Assembly (NCBI GenBank): GCA_026994735.1
Contig: JALWQD010000224.1
Location: 1-5,008, forward strand
Source of the DNA: Gammaproteobacteria bacterium
GTDB taxonomy: Bacteria; Pseudomonadota; Gammaproteobacteria; SZUA-140
Reading direction: 5' to 3'
DNA: 5,008 nt
In this document: positions 1 through 5,008 of the stretch, piece after piece
How positions within the stretch are numbered: position 1 is the stretch's first letter
How the letters are laid out: each line of letters begins with the position of its first letter
Notes under the pieces: generated by a model
What the model saw: the letters and a program-made list of their open reading frames with translations, nothing else
What the model was told of the DNA's origin: nothing
Database searches by the model: none
Program-made: the position numbers and the translations under genes

Positions 1-262
1 CAGGGATTTTTCTCCAACGCCTTGTCAGCAACTCATTGTCTGCGGTGGCGGCGCTTATAACAAAGACCTCTGCCGACGCTTACAACGGCAGGTCGCTTGC
101 GAGCTTATCAAGAGCGACCAGCTGGGCATAGCGCCACGCTGGGTAGAAGCCGCCGCATTCGCCTGGCTAGCGCGGGAAACATTGGCGGGCAGGACAGGAA
201 ACATGCCTGAAGTCACCGGGGCCAGTCGGGCATTGATCCTTGGGGGCATTTATCGCAGTTAA
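1..262 (+). CDS. anmK: Anhydro-N-acetylmuramic acid kinase, C-terminal fragment (5' part outside window)
   Basis: AnmK is a cytoplasmic ATP-dependent kinase that opens and phosphorylates 1,6-anhydro-MurNAc to MurNAc-6-phosphate in peptidoglycan recycling. The visible reading frame starts at base 2 and gives 86 residues before TAA, roughly the last quarter of a family usually near 370 residues. It contains the glycine-rich CGGGAYN segment (visible residues 14-20), the conserved WVEAAAFAWLA stretch, and the family's typical ending MPEVTGASRALILGGIY. These segments match AnmK from memory and leave little doubt. The gene converges on erpA, with 90 bases between the two stops. The upstream portion with the N-terminal ATP-binding elements is not visible, so integrity of the whole gene cannot be judged. 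Confidence 0.93.
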   Translation, partial: RDFSPTPCQQLIVCGGGAYNKDLCRRLQRQVACELIKSDQLGIAPRWVEAAAFAWLARETLAGRTGNMPEVTGASRALILGGIYRS

Positions 263-267
263 ATGAC

Positions 268-296
268 AATAAAAACGCCCTACCAATGACAGCAGG
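268..296 (-). terminator. Weak intrinsic terminator candidate for the erpA block
   Basis: Read on the minus strand, CCTGCT (296-291) can pair with GGTAGG (284-279) around a six-base loop. Three bases later comes TTTTTATT (275-268). Two of the six pairs are G-U wobbles on the minus-strand transcript but become A-C mismatches on the plus strand, so the structure favours the leftward direction. The stem is weak, and readthrough or a Rho-dependent end is equally possible. Confidence 0.33.
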
Positions 297-326
297 CTCT
301 CACTGATACGACGTTGATCTGTCAGC

Positions 327-341
327 CGCCGGGGGCCGGCG
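327..341. other. Perfect GC-only hairpin in the convergent anmK/erpA gap
   Basis: CGCCGG (327-332) and CCGGCG (336-341) form a perfect six-pair all-GC stem closed by a GGG (or CCC) loop, 11 bases past the erpA stop. There is no T-tract directly after it on either strand, so it is not a standard intrinsic terminator. It could protect the 3' end of the erpA or anmK transcript, or act as a pause site; this role is inferred. Confidence 0.4.
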
Positions 342-352
342 AGATGAAGTCA

Positions 353-715
353 TCAAACGCTAAAAGATGAACCGCAACCACAGGTTGTCGTCGCGTTCGG
401 GTTACGAATAACGAAATGAGCACCTTCAATACCTTCGTTATAATCGATCTCGGCGCCAATCAGATATTGAAAACTCATGGGGTCAACGAGTAGCGTTACC
501 CCTTCCGTCTCAACAACAGTGTCACCATCATTGACCGTCTCATCGAAGGTAAAGCCATACTGAAAGCCGGAACAACCACCACCGGTAATAAAGACACGCA
601 GTTTCAGCGCCTCATTTTCCTCTTCTTCTATCAGCGTGCGTACCTTGTTGGCAGCATTATCGGTAAAAACCAGCGTTGGTGCAGCCGGGGCCTCACTCGC
701 TACATTGGCAGTCAT
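353..715 (-). CDS. erpA: Iron-sulfur cluster insertion protein ErpA (A-type carrier)
   Basis: ErpA is a cytoplasmic A-type carrier that receives Fe-S clusters from the scaffold machinery and hands them to apo-targets, including isoprenoid-pathway enzymes such as IspG. The 120-residue product has the HesB/IscA fold signature: GGGCSGFQYGF with Cys48, VDPMSFQYL around residue 80, and the C-terminal TTTCGCGSSFSV with Cys112 and Cys114. All three cluster ligands are present. Length and sequence, including the ErpA-type CGCGSSFS ending, fit ErpA (114 residues in E. coli) better than IscA or SufA. An in-frame ATG at 751-749 would add 12 residues (INDTCPSGDLP), but the strong AGGAG eight bases before the ATG at 715 decides the start. 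The gene lies 52 bases after the bactofilin gene and is the last of the leftward block. Confidence 0.96.
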   Translation of the reverse strand: MTANVASEAPAAPTLVFTDNAANKVRTLIEEEENEALKLRVFITGGGCSGFQYGFTFDETVNDGDTVVETEGVTLLVDPMSFQYLIGAEIDYNEGIEGAHFVIRNPNATTTCGCGSSFSV

Positions 716-723
716 GGGAAGAT

Positions 724-728
724 CTCCT
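724..728 (-). promoter_or_regulatory. Shine-Dalgarno site deciding the erpA start
   Basis: AGGAG on the minus strand sits eight bases before the ATG at 715-713. The alternative upstream ATG at 751 has no comparable site, so this motif places the ErpA start at MTANVASEAP. Confidence 0.75.
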
Positions 729-761
729 GAAGGGCATGTGTCATTGATCATTTATGCGGCC

Positions 762-789
762 ATTCTATCATAAATCCGCTGTCTGTCCG
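762..789 (-). promoter_or_regulatory. Candidate internal promoter for erpA, overlapping the bactofilin 3' end
   Basis: On the minus strand, CGGACA (789-784, four of six matches to TTGACA) is followed after 16 bases by TAGAAT (767-762, five of six matches to TATAAT). TGA directly before the hexamer gives an extended -10 element. The expected start near 755 would leave a leader of about 40 bases before erpA. This is a motif match by eye. It would let erpA respond separately from the bactofilin genes. No clear IscR site was recognised nearby. Confidence 0.38.
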
Positions 790-1220
790 GCCATTACCGC
801 CATGGCCGGGCTTTCTGGCGCAGCACTCTCATTATCGCTCGTCTCGGTCATATGCAACAGGCTGCCATTGACCTCTGCCCCCATGGCAATTTCGATGCGA
901 TTATAGTAAACATTACCGGTAATTCTTGCCGATGCGGCCAGTTCAATAGAATCTGCGGCATAGATATCGCCAACAACCAGCCCGTTGACCAACAAATGGG
1001 GAACACGAATTTCGCCTTCGATAGTGCCATGCCGACTGAGTACGAGCACTGAAGAACTATCCTCACTGGTCGCCACTACATTGCCGCAAATTTTGCCGTC
1101 AACATGGACGCCGCCACTAAAATGCAAATCACCGCGCAACTCGATCTGTCGACCTATCAGCGTATCAACACGTGCCGATGATCCACCCTTCGTCTGTTTG
1201 CCCCAAATGTTTTTGATCAT
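768..1220 (-). CDS. Bactofilin (polymer-forming cytoskeletal protein)
   Basis: Bactofilins self-assemble without nucleotide into filaments, usually on the inner face of the cytoplasmic membrane, and act as scaffolds for cell-wall, polarity or stalk proteins. The 150-residue product begins with a short polar tail. The bactofilin domain then runs from about residue 18 to 122, opening with the family-typical DTLIGRQIELRGDLHFSGGVHVDG in two adjoining pieces. The domain has regularly spaced short beta segments with turns of the G-x-I/V kind (GKICGNV, GTIEGEI, GLVVGDI, ARITGNV, AEVNGSL), as expected for a right-handed beta-helix. Residues 124-150 form a low-complexity acidic/Ala-rich tail. There is no transmembrane segment. 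The ATG overlaps the TGA of the upstream gene as ATGA, so the two are probably translationally coupled. GGAG eight bases upstream supports the start. Confidence 0.92.
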   Translation of the reverse strand: MIKNIWGKQTKGGSSARVDTLIGRQIELRGDLHFSGGVHVDGKICGNVVATSEDSSSVLVLSRHGTIEGEIRVPHLLVNGLVVGDIYAADSIELAASARITGNVYYNRIEIAMGAEVNGSLLHMTETSDNESAAPESPAMAVMAGQTADL

Positions 1221-1939
1221 CCCTTGTTCTCCATGAATAACTCGTGCCAGTTAAACTTGCGTTCAACGGCTTTAGCGTGCCCCTTGCCAGCAGGAAGGGC
1301 GCGCACAATAACGTATTTTGGCCGGAAGCCGGCGGGTATTTTCAAAACCCCGGAAACCTCCTGAAAGTATTTAAAGCGAAAACGCTGGCTCTCCGTCAAC
1401 TGCGCGCCTGCAATCGTTTTCGCTTTATCGGCCAGCACCCCTTCAACGGCAATTTTGATGGTTCCCTTGACCTGCCAGCGACTATCCATGTAGCGCGTCA
1501 GTATAAGACGATAGCGATAACGGTCTGGACGTTCATCAATCTGCAGTTGCAGGTTCTGAACATAAAGCCCCCGGTGGAGGTTAGCATCATTGACAATGGC
1601 GCGATAAAAAGCGACTTCTTGACGCAGATCAAGCATCTCCGTTTGCTCGTTTTCCAGACGTTGCTTGATATCGAGATAGGCCTGTTTGTCGACTTTTCCG
1701 GCCTGGCGAATAATCGCCACCTTTTTTTCCAACACATCCGTCCCGGCCCGCAGAGAAGCGATTGTGTCAGCCATCTCGGCGCGGGCTGCGGCCTCTTGCT
1801 GACGATCATAGCCACCGCGATAACGGCCAAATTCGAACAGTTGCCAGGCCGCCAGCGCGAGCACAAGAAAAAAAACCGGGACCGCAAAGATGCGCCATCG
1901 CGAATGGTGGATAACGACAGGCGTGGGTGAGCGAGGCAT
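1217..1939 (-). CDS. Single-pass membrane protein with periplasmic coiled coil, DUF6776-like
   Basis: Function is not known. The 240-residue product has a short basic N-terminus (about residues 1-16, with HHSRWR), one hydrophobic helix (about 17-35) and then charged, heptad-like sequence from about 45 to 112 that reads as a coiled coil. A C-terminal domain (about 125-215) alternates hydrophobic and charged residues like beta strands (RYRYRLILTRY, GTIKIAVEGVL, GVLKIPAGFRPKYVIV). The basic N-terminus suggests it stays in the cytoplasm, with coiled coil and C-domain in the periplasm. The motif EVAFYRAIV near 108-116 and the position between argC and a bactofilin gene match what I remember of the DUF6776 family; that name is from memory. 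The ATG at 1939 has only a poor Shine-Dalgarno (TTTAGAG), so the start is less certain than the frame. It lies 79 bases after argC and overlaps the bactofilin start. Confidence 0.85.
   Translation of the reverse strand: MPRSPTPVVIHHSRWRIFAVPVFFLVLALAAWQLFEFGRYRGGYDRQQEAAARAEMADTIASLRAGTDVLEKKVAIIRQAGKVDKQAYLDIKQRLENEQTEMLDLRQEVAFYRAIVNDANLHRGLYVQNLQLQIDERPDRYRYRLILTRYMDSRWQVKGTIKIAVEGVLADKAKTIAGAQLTESQRFRFKYFQEVSGVLKIPAGFRPKYVIVRALPAGKGHAKAVERKFNWHELFMENKG
1229..1232 (-). promoter_or_regulatory. Shine-Dalgarno site for the bactofilin gene, inside the upstream gene
   Basis: GGAG on the minus strand lies eight bases before the bactofilin ATG (1220-1218) and within the last codons of the preceding gene. 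The stop and start overlap as ATGA (1220-1217), the usual layout for termination-reinitiation coupling and roughly matched expression of the two proteins. Confidence 0.6.
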
Positions 1940-2018
1940 CTCTAAAGAAACGCTCTTGCATGAATTATTGTTCCATAGAGAACGGCATCAGCGGGATCAC
2001 TTCCTGCACGATGCATGC

Positions 2019-3062
2019 TCATGGCATCAGGGCAATGCCATTGAGGCCGCACGTCTCCGGCAAGCCGAACATGATATTCATATTTTGTACAGCCTGCCCG
2101 GCGGCCCCCTTGAGCAAGTTGTCGATGACAGACAATACGACCACACGCCGCCGTCCCTGAGGATGATGCACAGCCAAACGACAGTGATTCGCGCCCATCA
2201 CCGTACGCGTTTCCGGATGACTGCCTGCGGGCAGCACATCAACAAAATGTTCATCGGCATAACGGACACTGAAAAGTGCCTGTAAATCAATAGCAGGATC
2301 AAGAAGATCGGCATACAGCGTCGCCAAAATTCCTCGCCGCATCGGCACCAGATGAGGAACAAAGGTCAGCCCAACAGCTTTTCCGGCAACAGCGGCCAAA
2401 CCCTGTTCAATTTCCGGAAGATGGCGATGGCCGGGCACACCATAGGCCTTAAAATTGCCGTCAACTTCACTAAAAAGACTGGCCACAACAGCCTGTCGAC
2501 CGGCACCACTGACACCTGACTTACAATCAGCAATCAATGAGTCTGTTGCCACGATACCTGCCTCAAGCAGAGGCAGAAAGCCTAATTGTACGGCAGTTGG
2601 ATAACAGCCCGGGTTGGCTACCAGACGGGCACTGGCTATCGCCTGACGATTGATCTCGGGCAAACCATAGACGGCTTCAGCGAGCAGGTTGGCAGCACAA
2701 TGATCCTGCCCATACCATTGTTCCCAGAGCTGCTGGTCACGCAAACGAAAGTCGGCAGCCAGATCGATGACCCTGACGCCGGCATCAAGCAATTCAGCCG
2801 TCGACTTCATCGCCGTACCATTGGGCGTGGCAAAAAAGACCACATCACAATCTGTCAGGCAGGCATCCTGGGGGGCGACAAAATTCAGCGCCAAATGGCC
2901 GCGCAGGTTGGCAAACAAATCCGCCACAGGCCGGCCGGCCTGTTGACGCGATGTCACCGTCGTCACCTGAACGGCGTCATGAGCCAGTAACAGACGCAAT
3001 AACTCAACACCGGTATACCCTGTACCACCGACAACACCTACTGAAAGACTGCCCTTAGCCAC
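2019..3062 (-). CDS. argC: N-acetyl-gamma-glutamyl-phosphate reductase (type 1 ArgC)
   Basis: ArgC reduces N-acetyl-gamma-glutamyl-phosphate to N-acetylglutamate semialdehyde with NADPH, the third step of arginine biosynthesis in the cytoplasm. The 347-residue product shows the Rossmann dinucleotide motif GGTGYTG (12-18), the substrate and catalytic segment VANPGCYPTA with nucleophile Cys153, the conserved SGVSGAGR (182-189), the HRHLPEI histidine motif (212-218), FVPHLVPMRRGI (234-245) and the C-terminal AVQNMNIMFGLPE. All key residues are present, and length fits type 1 enzymes of about 334-345 residues. An upstream ATG at 3116 would add 18 residues with no family counterpart. The GTG at 3062-3060 has GGAGG five bases before it and puts the nucleotide-binding motif at the usual distance from the N-terminus. 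The gene heads the leftward block and diverges from the adenosyltransferase gene. Confidence 0.97.
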   Translation of the reverse strand: MAKGSLSVGVVGGTGYTGVELLRLLLAHDAVQVTTVTSRQQAGRPVADLFANLRGHLALNFVAPQDACLTDCDVVFFATPNGTAMKSTAELLDAGVRVIDLAADFRLRDQQLWEQWYGQDHCAANLLAEAVYGLPEINRQAIASARLVANPGCYPTAVQLGFLPLLEAGIVATDSLIADCKSGVSGAGRQAVVASLFSEVDGNFKAYGVPGHRHLPEIEQGLAAVAGKAVGLTFVPHLVPMRRGILATLYADLLDPAIDLQALFSVRYADEHFVDVLPAGSHPETRTVMGANHCRLAVHHPQGRRRVVVLSVIDNLLKGAAGQAVQNMNIMFGLPETCGLNGIALMP

Positions 3063-3196
3063 CCAAGCCTCCACACGCATCGTTACAGATAAAGCAACCA
3101 CCGATTGAATAATCATCGTAGTGTATCAGTAAGCTCGTCACTGCCCCAGCAAGGCACTGTCTGGTCTTCCCCGCTCAGGATCGTTAGACTGATGAT
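3063..3196. promoter_or_regulatory. Divergent control region between argC and the adenosyltransferase gene
   Basis: These 134 bases must carry leftward transcription for argC and probably rightward transcription for the adenosyltransferase. No convincing -35/-10 pair was found; the best leftward -10-like string is TGATACACT near 3121-3129 without a good -35. One ArgR-like half site (TGAAT at 3106-3110) lacks its partner. No B12-box or folded cobalamin riboswitch is recognisable. Confidence 0.3.
3068..3072 (-). promoter_or_regulatory. Shine-Dalgarno site deciding the GTG start of argC
   Basis: GGAGG on the minus strand precedes GTG (3062-3060) by five bases. The longer in-frame alternatives, ATG at 3116 and ATG at 3080, lack a comparable site, and their extra residues do not resemble the ArgC N-terminus. 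Confidence 0.75.
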
Positions 3197-3793
3197 ATGG
3201 CCTACCATCATTCAAACGGCCCTGGCTCGCGTCAGCGGCAAAAAAAAACAGGCGTTGATAACGCCGAGGGCATGACATCTCTCGCCAACGGCCAGCAACT
3301 GAGCAAGACACACCTGCGTATTGAAGCTATCGGCGATATTGATGAACTCAACTGCCAGCTCGGCGTCCTCCTGGCGGAAACCTCCAGCAACGAGATAAGC
3401 CGCTGCCTGAAAGATATCCAGCACTCACTCTTTGAAATCAGCACCGAACTCAATATGAGTCATGGCCATGCGCTGGATGACCAGCATGTTCTGTTCCTGG
3501 AGCAGCAACTGGCCTTCTACAGCGCCACCCTGCCTCCCTTACGTGACTTCATCTTACCGGGAGGGACACGTGCTGCCGCTGCCTGCTACCTGGCGAGAAG
3601 CATCTGTCGACGCGCTGAAAGACATATCATCGCCCTTGCAGAAAGCGAAACACTCGATAGCAAACTGCCTCTCTATCTCAACCGGCTCGCCGATCTGCTC
3701 TTCGTGATTGCCCGCGGACTTGCCCGCCAAGGCAGCGGCACGGAAGCTCACTGGCAACCCCGCCTACCCGGCACGAGCCAAACACCCCCTTAG
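3197..3793 (+). CDS. PduO-type ATP:cob(I)alamin adenosyltransferase, variant N-terminal motif
   Basis: Enzymes of this family transfer the 5'-deoxyadenosyl group of ATP to reduced corrinoid, giving adenosylcobalamin, and act as cytoplasmic trimers of five-helix bundles. The 198-residue product matches from about residue 36: SKTHLRIEAIGDIDELN (36-52), FILPGGTRAAAACYLAR (118-134), CRRAER (137-142, the Arg/Glu ATP-site cluster) and YLNRLADLLFVIARGLA (160-176). The N-terminal phosphate-binding motif, normally close to TGDxGxTxL, is altered here to TGVDNAEGMTSL (18-29): either the Asp is displaced by an insertion or the first half is lost. A run of nine A (3240-3248) lies just before it. The ATG at 3197 has no good Shine-Dalgarno. 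A later Met at residue 26 would remove the motif. The chain is slightly longer than the usual 185-190 residues, which favours the earlier start. It converges on ampD with 15 bases between the stops. Confidence 0.88.
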   Translation: MAYHHSNGPGSRQRQKKTGVDNAEGMTSLANGQQLSKTHLRIEAIGDIDELNCQLGVLLAETSSNEISRCLKDIQHSLFEISTELNMSHGHALDDQHVLFLEQQLAFYSATLPPLRDFILPGGTRAAAACYLARSICRRAERHIIALAESETLDSKLPLYLNRLADLLFVIARGLARQGSGTEAHWQPRLPGTSQTPP

Positions 3794-3808
3794 CAATTTT
3801 CACACGGC

Positions 3809-4393
3809 TCATGACGCAGACACGGCCAGCAGGCGAAAATATCGCTGCCAATCAAAGGCCGGCCCCGGATCGGTCTTGCGCCCAGGAGCAATCTCACTGT
3901 GAGCGACTATCCTGTCCTTATTAATAGCAGGATAGGCCGCCATCAGCGCTCTGCTCACCCGCACCAGCTGTTGATACTGGCTATCCTCATAAGCGAGATC
4001 ATCACAACCTTCAAGCTCGATACCAATCGAATAATCATTACAGGCCTGACGGCCATCAAAGCTGGATTGCCCGGCATGCCAGGCCCGCCGCAAAAAAGAC
4101 ACATACTGAGTGATTTCGCCATCGCGACGAATTAACAGATGCGCAGACACACGTAAACCGGACAGCGCACTCAGGCGAGGATCACCATTGCCTTCCAGCT
4201 GACCACAAAAAAGGGCGTCAATGGCATTGCCACCAAAACATCCAGGCGGCAGACTGATCCCGTGAATCACCAATAAACTGATATCATTGCTGCACGGACG
4301 GACATCACAATATGGCGATGCTTGCTGCCGGACAAGTGGCAGATAGCCCTCATTAATGATGATTAGCCCCTTGTCATGATCTGGCAAGCTCAC
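3809..4393 (-). CDS. ampD: 1,6-anhydro-N-acetylmuramyl-L-alanine amidase AmpD
   Basis: AmpD is a cytoplasmic zinc amidase that cuts the bond between anhydro-MurNAc and L-Ala in recycled muropeptides. By clearing AmpR inducers it keeps AmpC beta-lactamase repressed where an ampR/ampC pair exists. The 194-residue product has the amidase_2 fold motifs: LLVIHGISLPPG with zinc ligand His44, RVSAHLLIRRDGEITQYV (81-98), RRAWHAG (102-108), SIGIELEG with Glu126, and VAHSEIAPGRKTDPGPAFDW with His165, Lys173 and Asp175. These correspond to His34, Glu116, His154, Lys162 and Asp164 of Citrobacter freundii AmpD, so the active site is complete. The frame is open to an ATG at 4564, but those 57 extra residues have no family counterpart and would overlap ispB antisense. 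GTG at 4393 with GAGGAG six bases upstream is the better start. The absence of a signal peptide fits AmpD rather than periplasmic AmiD. Confidence 0.96.
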   Translation of the reverse strand: MSLPDHDKGLIIINEGYLPLVRQQASPYCDVRPCSNDISLLVIHGISLPPGCFGGNAIDALFCGQLEGNGDPRLSALSGLRVSAHLLIRRDGEITQYVSFLRRAWHAGQSSFDGRQACNDYSIGIELEGCDDLAYEDSQYQQLVRVSRALMAAYPAINKDRIVAHSEIAPGRKTDPGPAFDWQRYFRLLAVSAS

Positions 4394-4477
4394 TAAACTC
4401 TCCTCTAATAATTCTAACGACCCGATGATAAAGTAATTGGCCAGCAATATAAGAAAGGCGCGACGAGTGACTGCAAT
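4394..4477. promoter_or_regulatory. Divergent ampD/ispB intergenic region with -10-like sequences
   Basis: These 84 bases separate two divergent starts. Rightward, TATAAG (4448-4453) is a possible -10 for ispB. Leftward, TATATT (4451-4446) and TAGAAT (minus strand, just ahead of the ampD Shine-Dalgarno) are possible -10 elements for ampD. The rightward and first leftward elements share the same AT core, so one bidirectional melting site is conceivable. None has a good -35. Confidence 0.3.
4400..4405 (-). promoter_or_regulatory. Shine-Dalgarno site deciding the GTG start of ampD
   Basis: GAGGAG on the minus strand ends six bases before GTG (4393-4391). This is the strongest ribosome binding site in the neighbourhood, and it shortens the open frame from 251 to 194 residues, close to E. 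coli AmpD at 183. Confidence 0.75.
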
Positions 4478-5008
4478 TTGACCACAACAACGATCAGTCC
4501 CGCCTTTACCCGTATACAGGATCTTATAGCCAACGATATGGAGGCCGTCAATGAGACCATCCATCTGCGTCTGCGCTCAAATGTCGCCCTCATCAACCAG
4601 CTCGGCCATTATATTATCAACAGTGGCGGCAAACGCTTGCGGCCACTGATTGTGCTGCTCAGTGCCCGGGCCCTTGGCTATCAGGGCAAGGCACATATCC
4701 AGCTGGCCACCATTATCGAATTCATCCATACCGCCACCCTGCTACACGACGACGTTGTCGACGCCTCGGAATTGCGCCGTGGCAATGAAACAGCAAATAG
4801 CATCTGGGGCAATGAAGCCAGCGTCCTCGTTGGCGACTTTCTCTATTCACGTGCTTTCGAACTGATGGTCGAACTCGATAATCCACAAATCATGGCAGTC
4901 ATGGCCCATGCCACCAACACCATTGCAGAAGGCGAAGTCCTGCAGCTGCTGAATTGCCATGATGCCGACACCAGCGAAGCCAGTTACATTGAAGTCATCC
5001 AGTACAAG
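4478..5008 (+). CDS. ispB: Octaprenyl diphosphate synthase IspB, N-terminal part (3' end outside window)
   Basis: IspB is a trans-polyprenyl synthase that extends FPP with IPP to make the C40-class side chain of ubiquinone and menaquinone. The visible 177 residues cover a little over half of the usual 320 or so. They include GGKRLRP (50-56, IPP/diphosphate binding), the first aspartate-rich motif in TATLLHDDVVD (DDVVD at 91-95) followed by ELRRG, then ASVLVGDFLYSRAF (114-127) and IAEGEVLQL (149-157). Small residues Ala86 and Thr87 four to five positions before the DDxxD fit a long-chain product. The second aspartate motif lies beyond the window. The first in-frame ATG (4538) cuts into conserved sequence (NDMEAVN). 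Upstream, after the in-frame stop TAA at 4415-4417, the only conventional start is TTG at 4478, giving MTTTTISPAF. Its Shine-Dalgarno is weak, so the start is moderately uncertain. Confidence 0.93.
   Translation, partial: MTTTTISPAFTRIQDLIANDMEAVNETIHLRLRSNVALINQLGHYIINSGGKRLRPLIVLLSARALGYQGKAHIQLATIIEFIHTATLLHDDVVDASELRRGNETANSIWGNEASVLVGDFLYSRAFELMVELDNPQIMAVMAHATNTIAEGEVLQLLNCHDADTSEASYIEVIQYK

Noticed and set aside
1244..1930. Long plus-strand open frame (228 codons) opposite the coiled-coil membrane protein
   Set aside because: It is a shadow of the minus-strand gene: no recognisable domain, no good ribosome site, and codon pattern explained by the opposite frame.
1965..2021. A short frame after the argC stop on the minus strand (ending ...IPLMPFSMEQ) that echoes the ArgC ending IALMP, suggesting a frameshifted C-terminus
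   Set aside because: ArgC already ends at the usual family length, and the resemblance is one CTGATGCC repeat of eight bases. Chance is the simpler explanation.
3104..3117. ArgR-box-like sequence upstream of argC (TGAAT followed by AATCAT)
   Set aside because: Only one half of the 18-base ARG box matches; the expected partner half site is absent at the right spacing, and a five-base match is expected by chance.
3135..3160. Possible hairpin or B12-box in the argC/adenosyltransferase gap (TGCC...GGCA)
   Set aside because: The stem is only four pairs, and the gap is too short and lacks the conserved box for a cobalamin riboswitch.
3794..3808. Terminator between the convergent adenosyltransferase and ampD genes
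   Set aside because: Only 15 bases separate the stops, and no stem of more than three pairs precedes the short TTTT.
4394..4564. N-terminal extension of AmpD to the ATG at 4564 (57 extra residues with a hydrophobic stretch FLILLANYFIIG that could look like a signal or membrane segment)
   Set aside because: The extension lies antisense to the conserved ispB start. AmpD is cytoplasmic and begins close to its first strand. A strong Shine-Dalgarno precedes the internal GTG.

Overview
The window reads as an ordinary, gene-dense chromosomal stretch of a gammaproteobacterium with moderate GC content. The protein sequences sit closest, from memory of the families, to Escherichia and Pseudomonas homologues: ErpA with its full Cys set, IspB with TATLLHDDVVD, and AmpD with the IAPGRKTDPGPAFDW tail. 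The order anmK / erpA / bactofilin / coiled-coil membrane protein / argC matches an arrangement known in Pseudomonas and relatives. No mobile element, CRISPR array, tRNA, rRNA or phage gene was seen.

Layout. The 3' end of anmK enters from the left on the + strand (1-262). It converges on a leftward block read from the minus strand: argC (3062-2019), a single-pass coiled-coil membrane protein (1939-1217), a bactofilin (1220-768) overlapping it by ATGA, and erpA (715-353). The block ends in a 90-base convergent gap holding a GC hairpin and a weak T-tract terminator candidate. To the right, a PduO-type cobalamin adenosyltransferase (3197-3793, +) diverges from argC. It converges within 15 bases on ampD (4393-3809, -). 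ampD diverges from the 5' half of ispB (4478 to the window edge, +).

How the genes fit together. Peptidoglycan recycling appears at both ends: AmpD releases the stem peptide from anhydro-muropeptides and AnmK phosphorylates the freed anhydro-MurNAc. The bactofilin and its coupled membrane partner are probable cell-envelope scaffold components. ArgC (arginine synthesis), ErpA (Fe-S delivery), IspB (quinone side chain) and the adenosyltransferase (B12 cofactor) are housekeeping functions.

Three starts differ from the longest ATG-initiated reading: argC and ampD are placed on GTG codons behind strong Shine-Dalgarno sequences, and ispB on a TTG because no ATG or GTG precedes its conserved N-terminus. 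I did not find a clearly new system. The items most worth a second look are the coupled bactofilin/coiled-coil pair and the degraded N-terminal nucleotide-binding motif of the adenosyltransferase, which lies next to a run of nine A.
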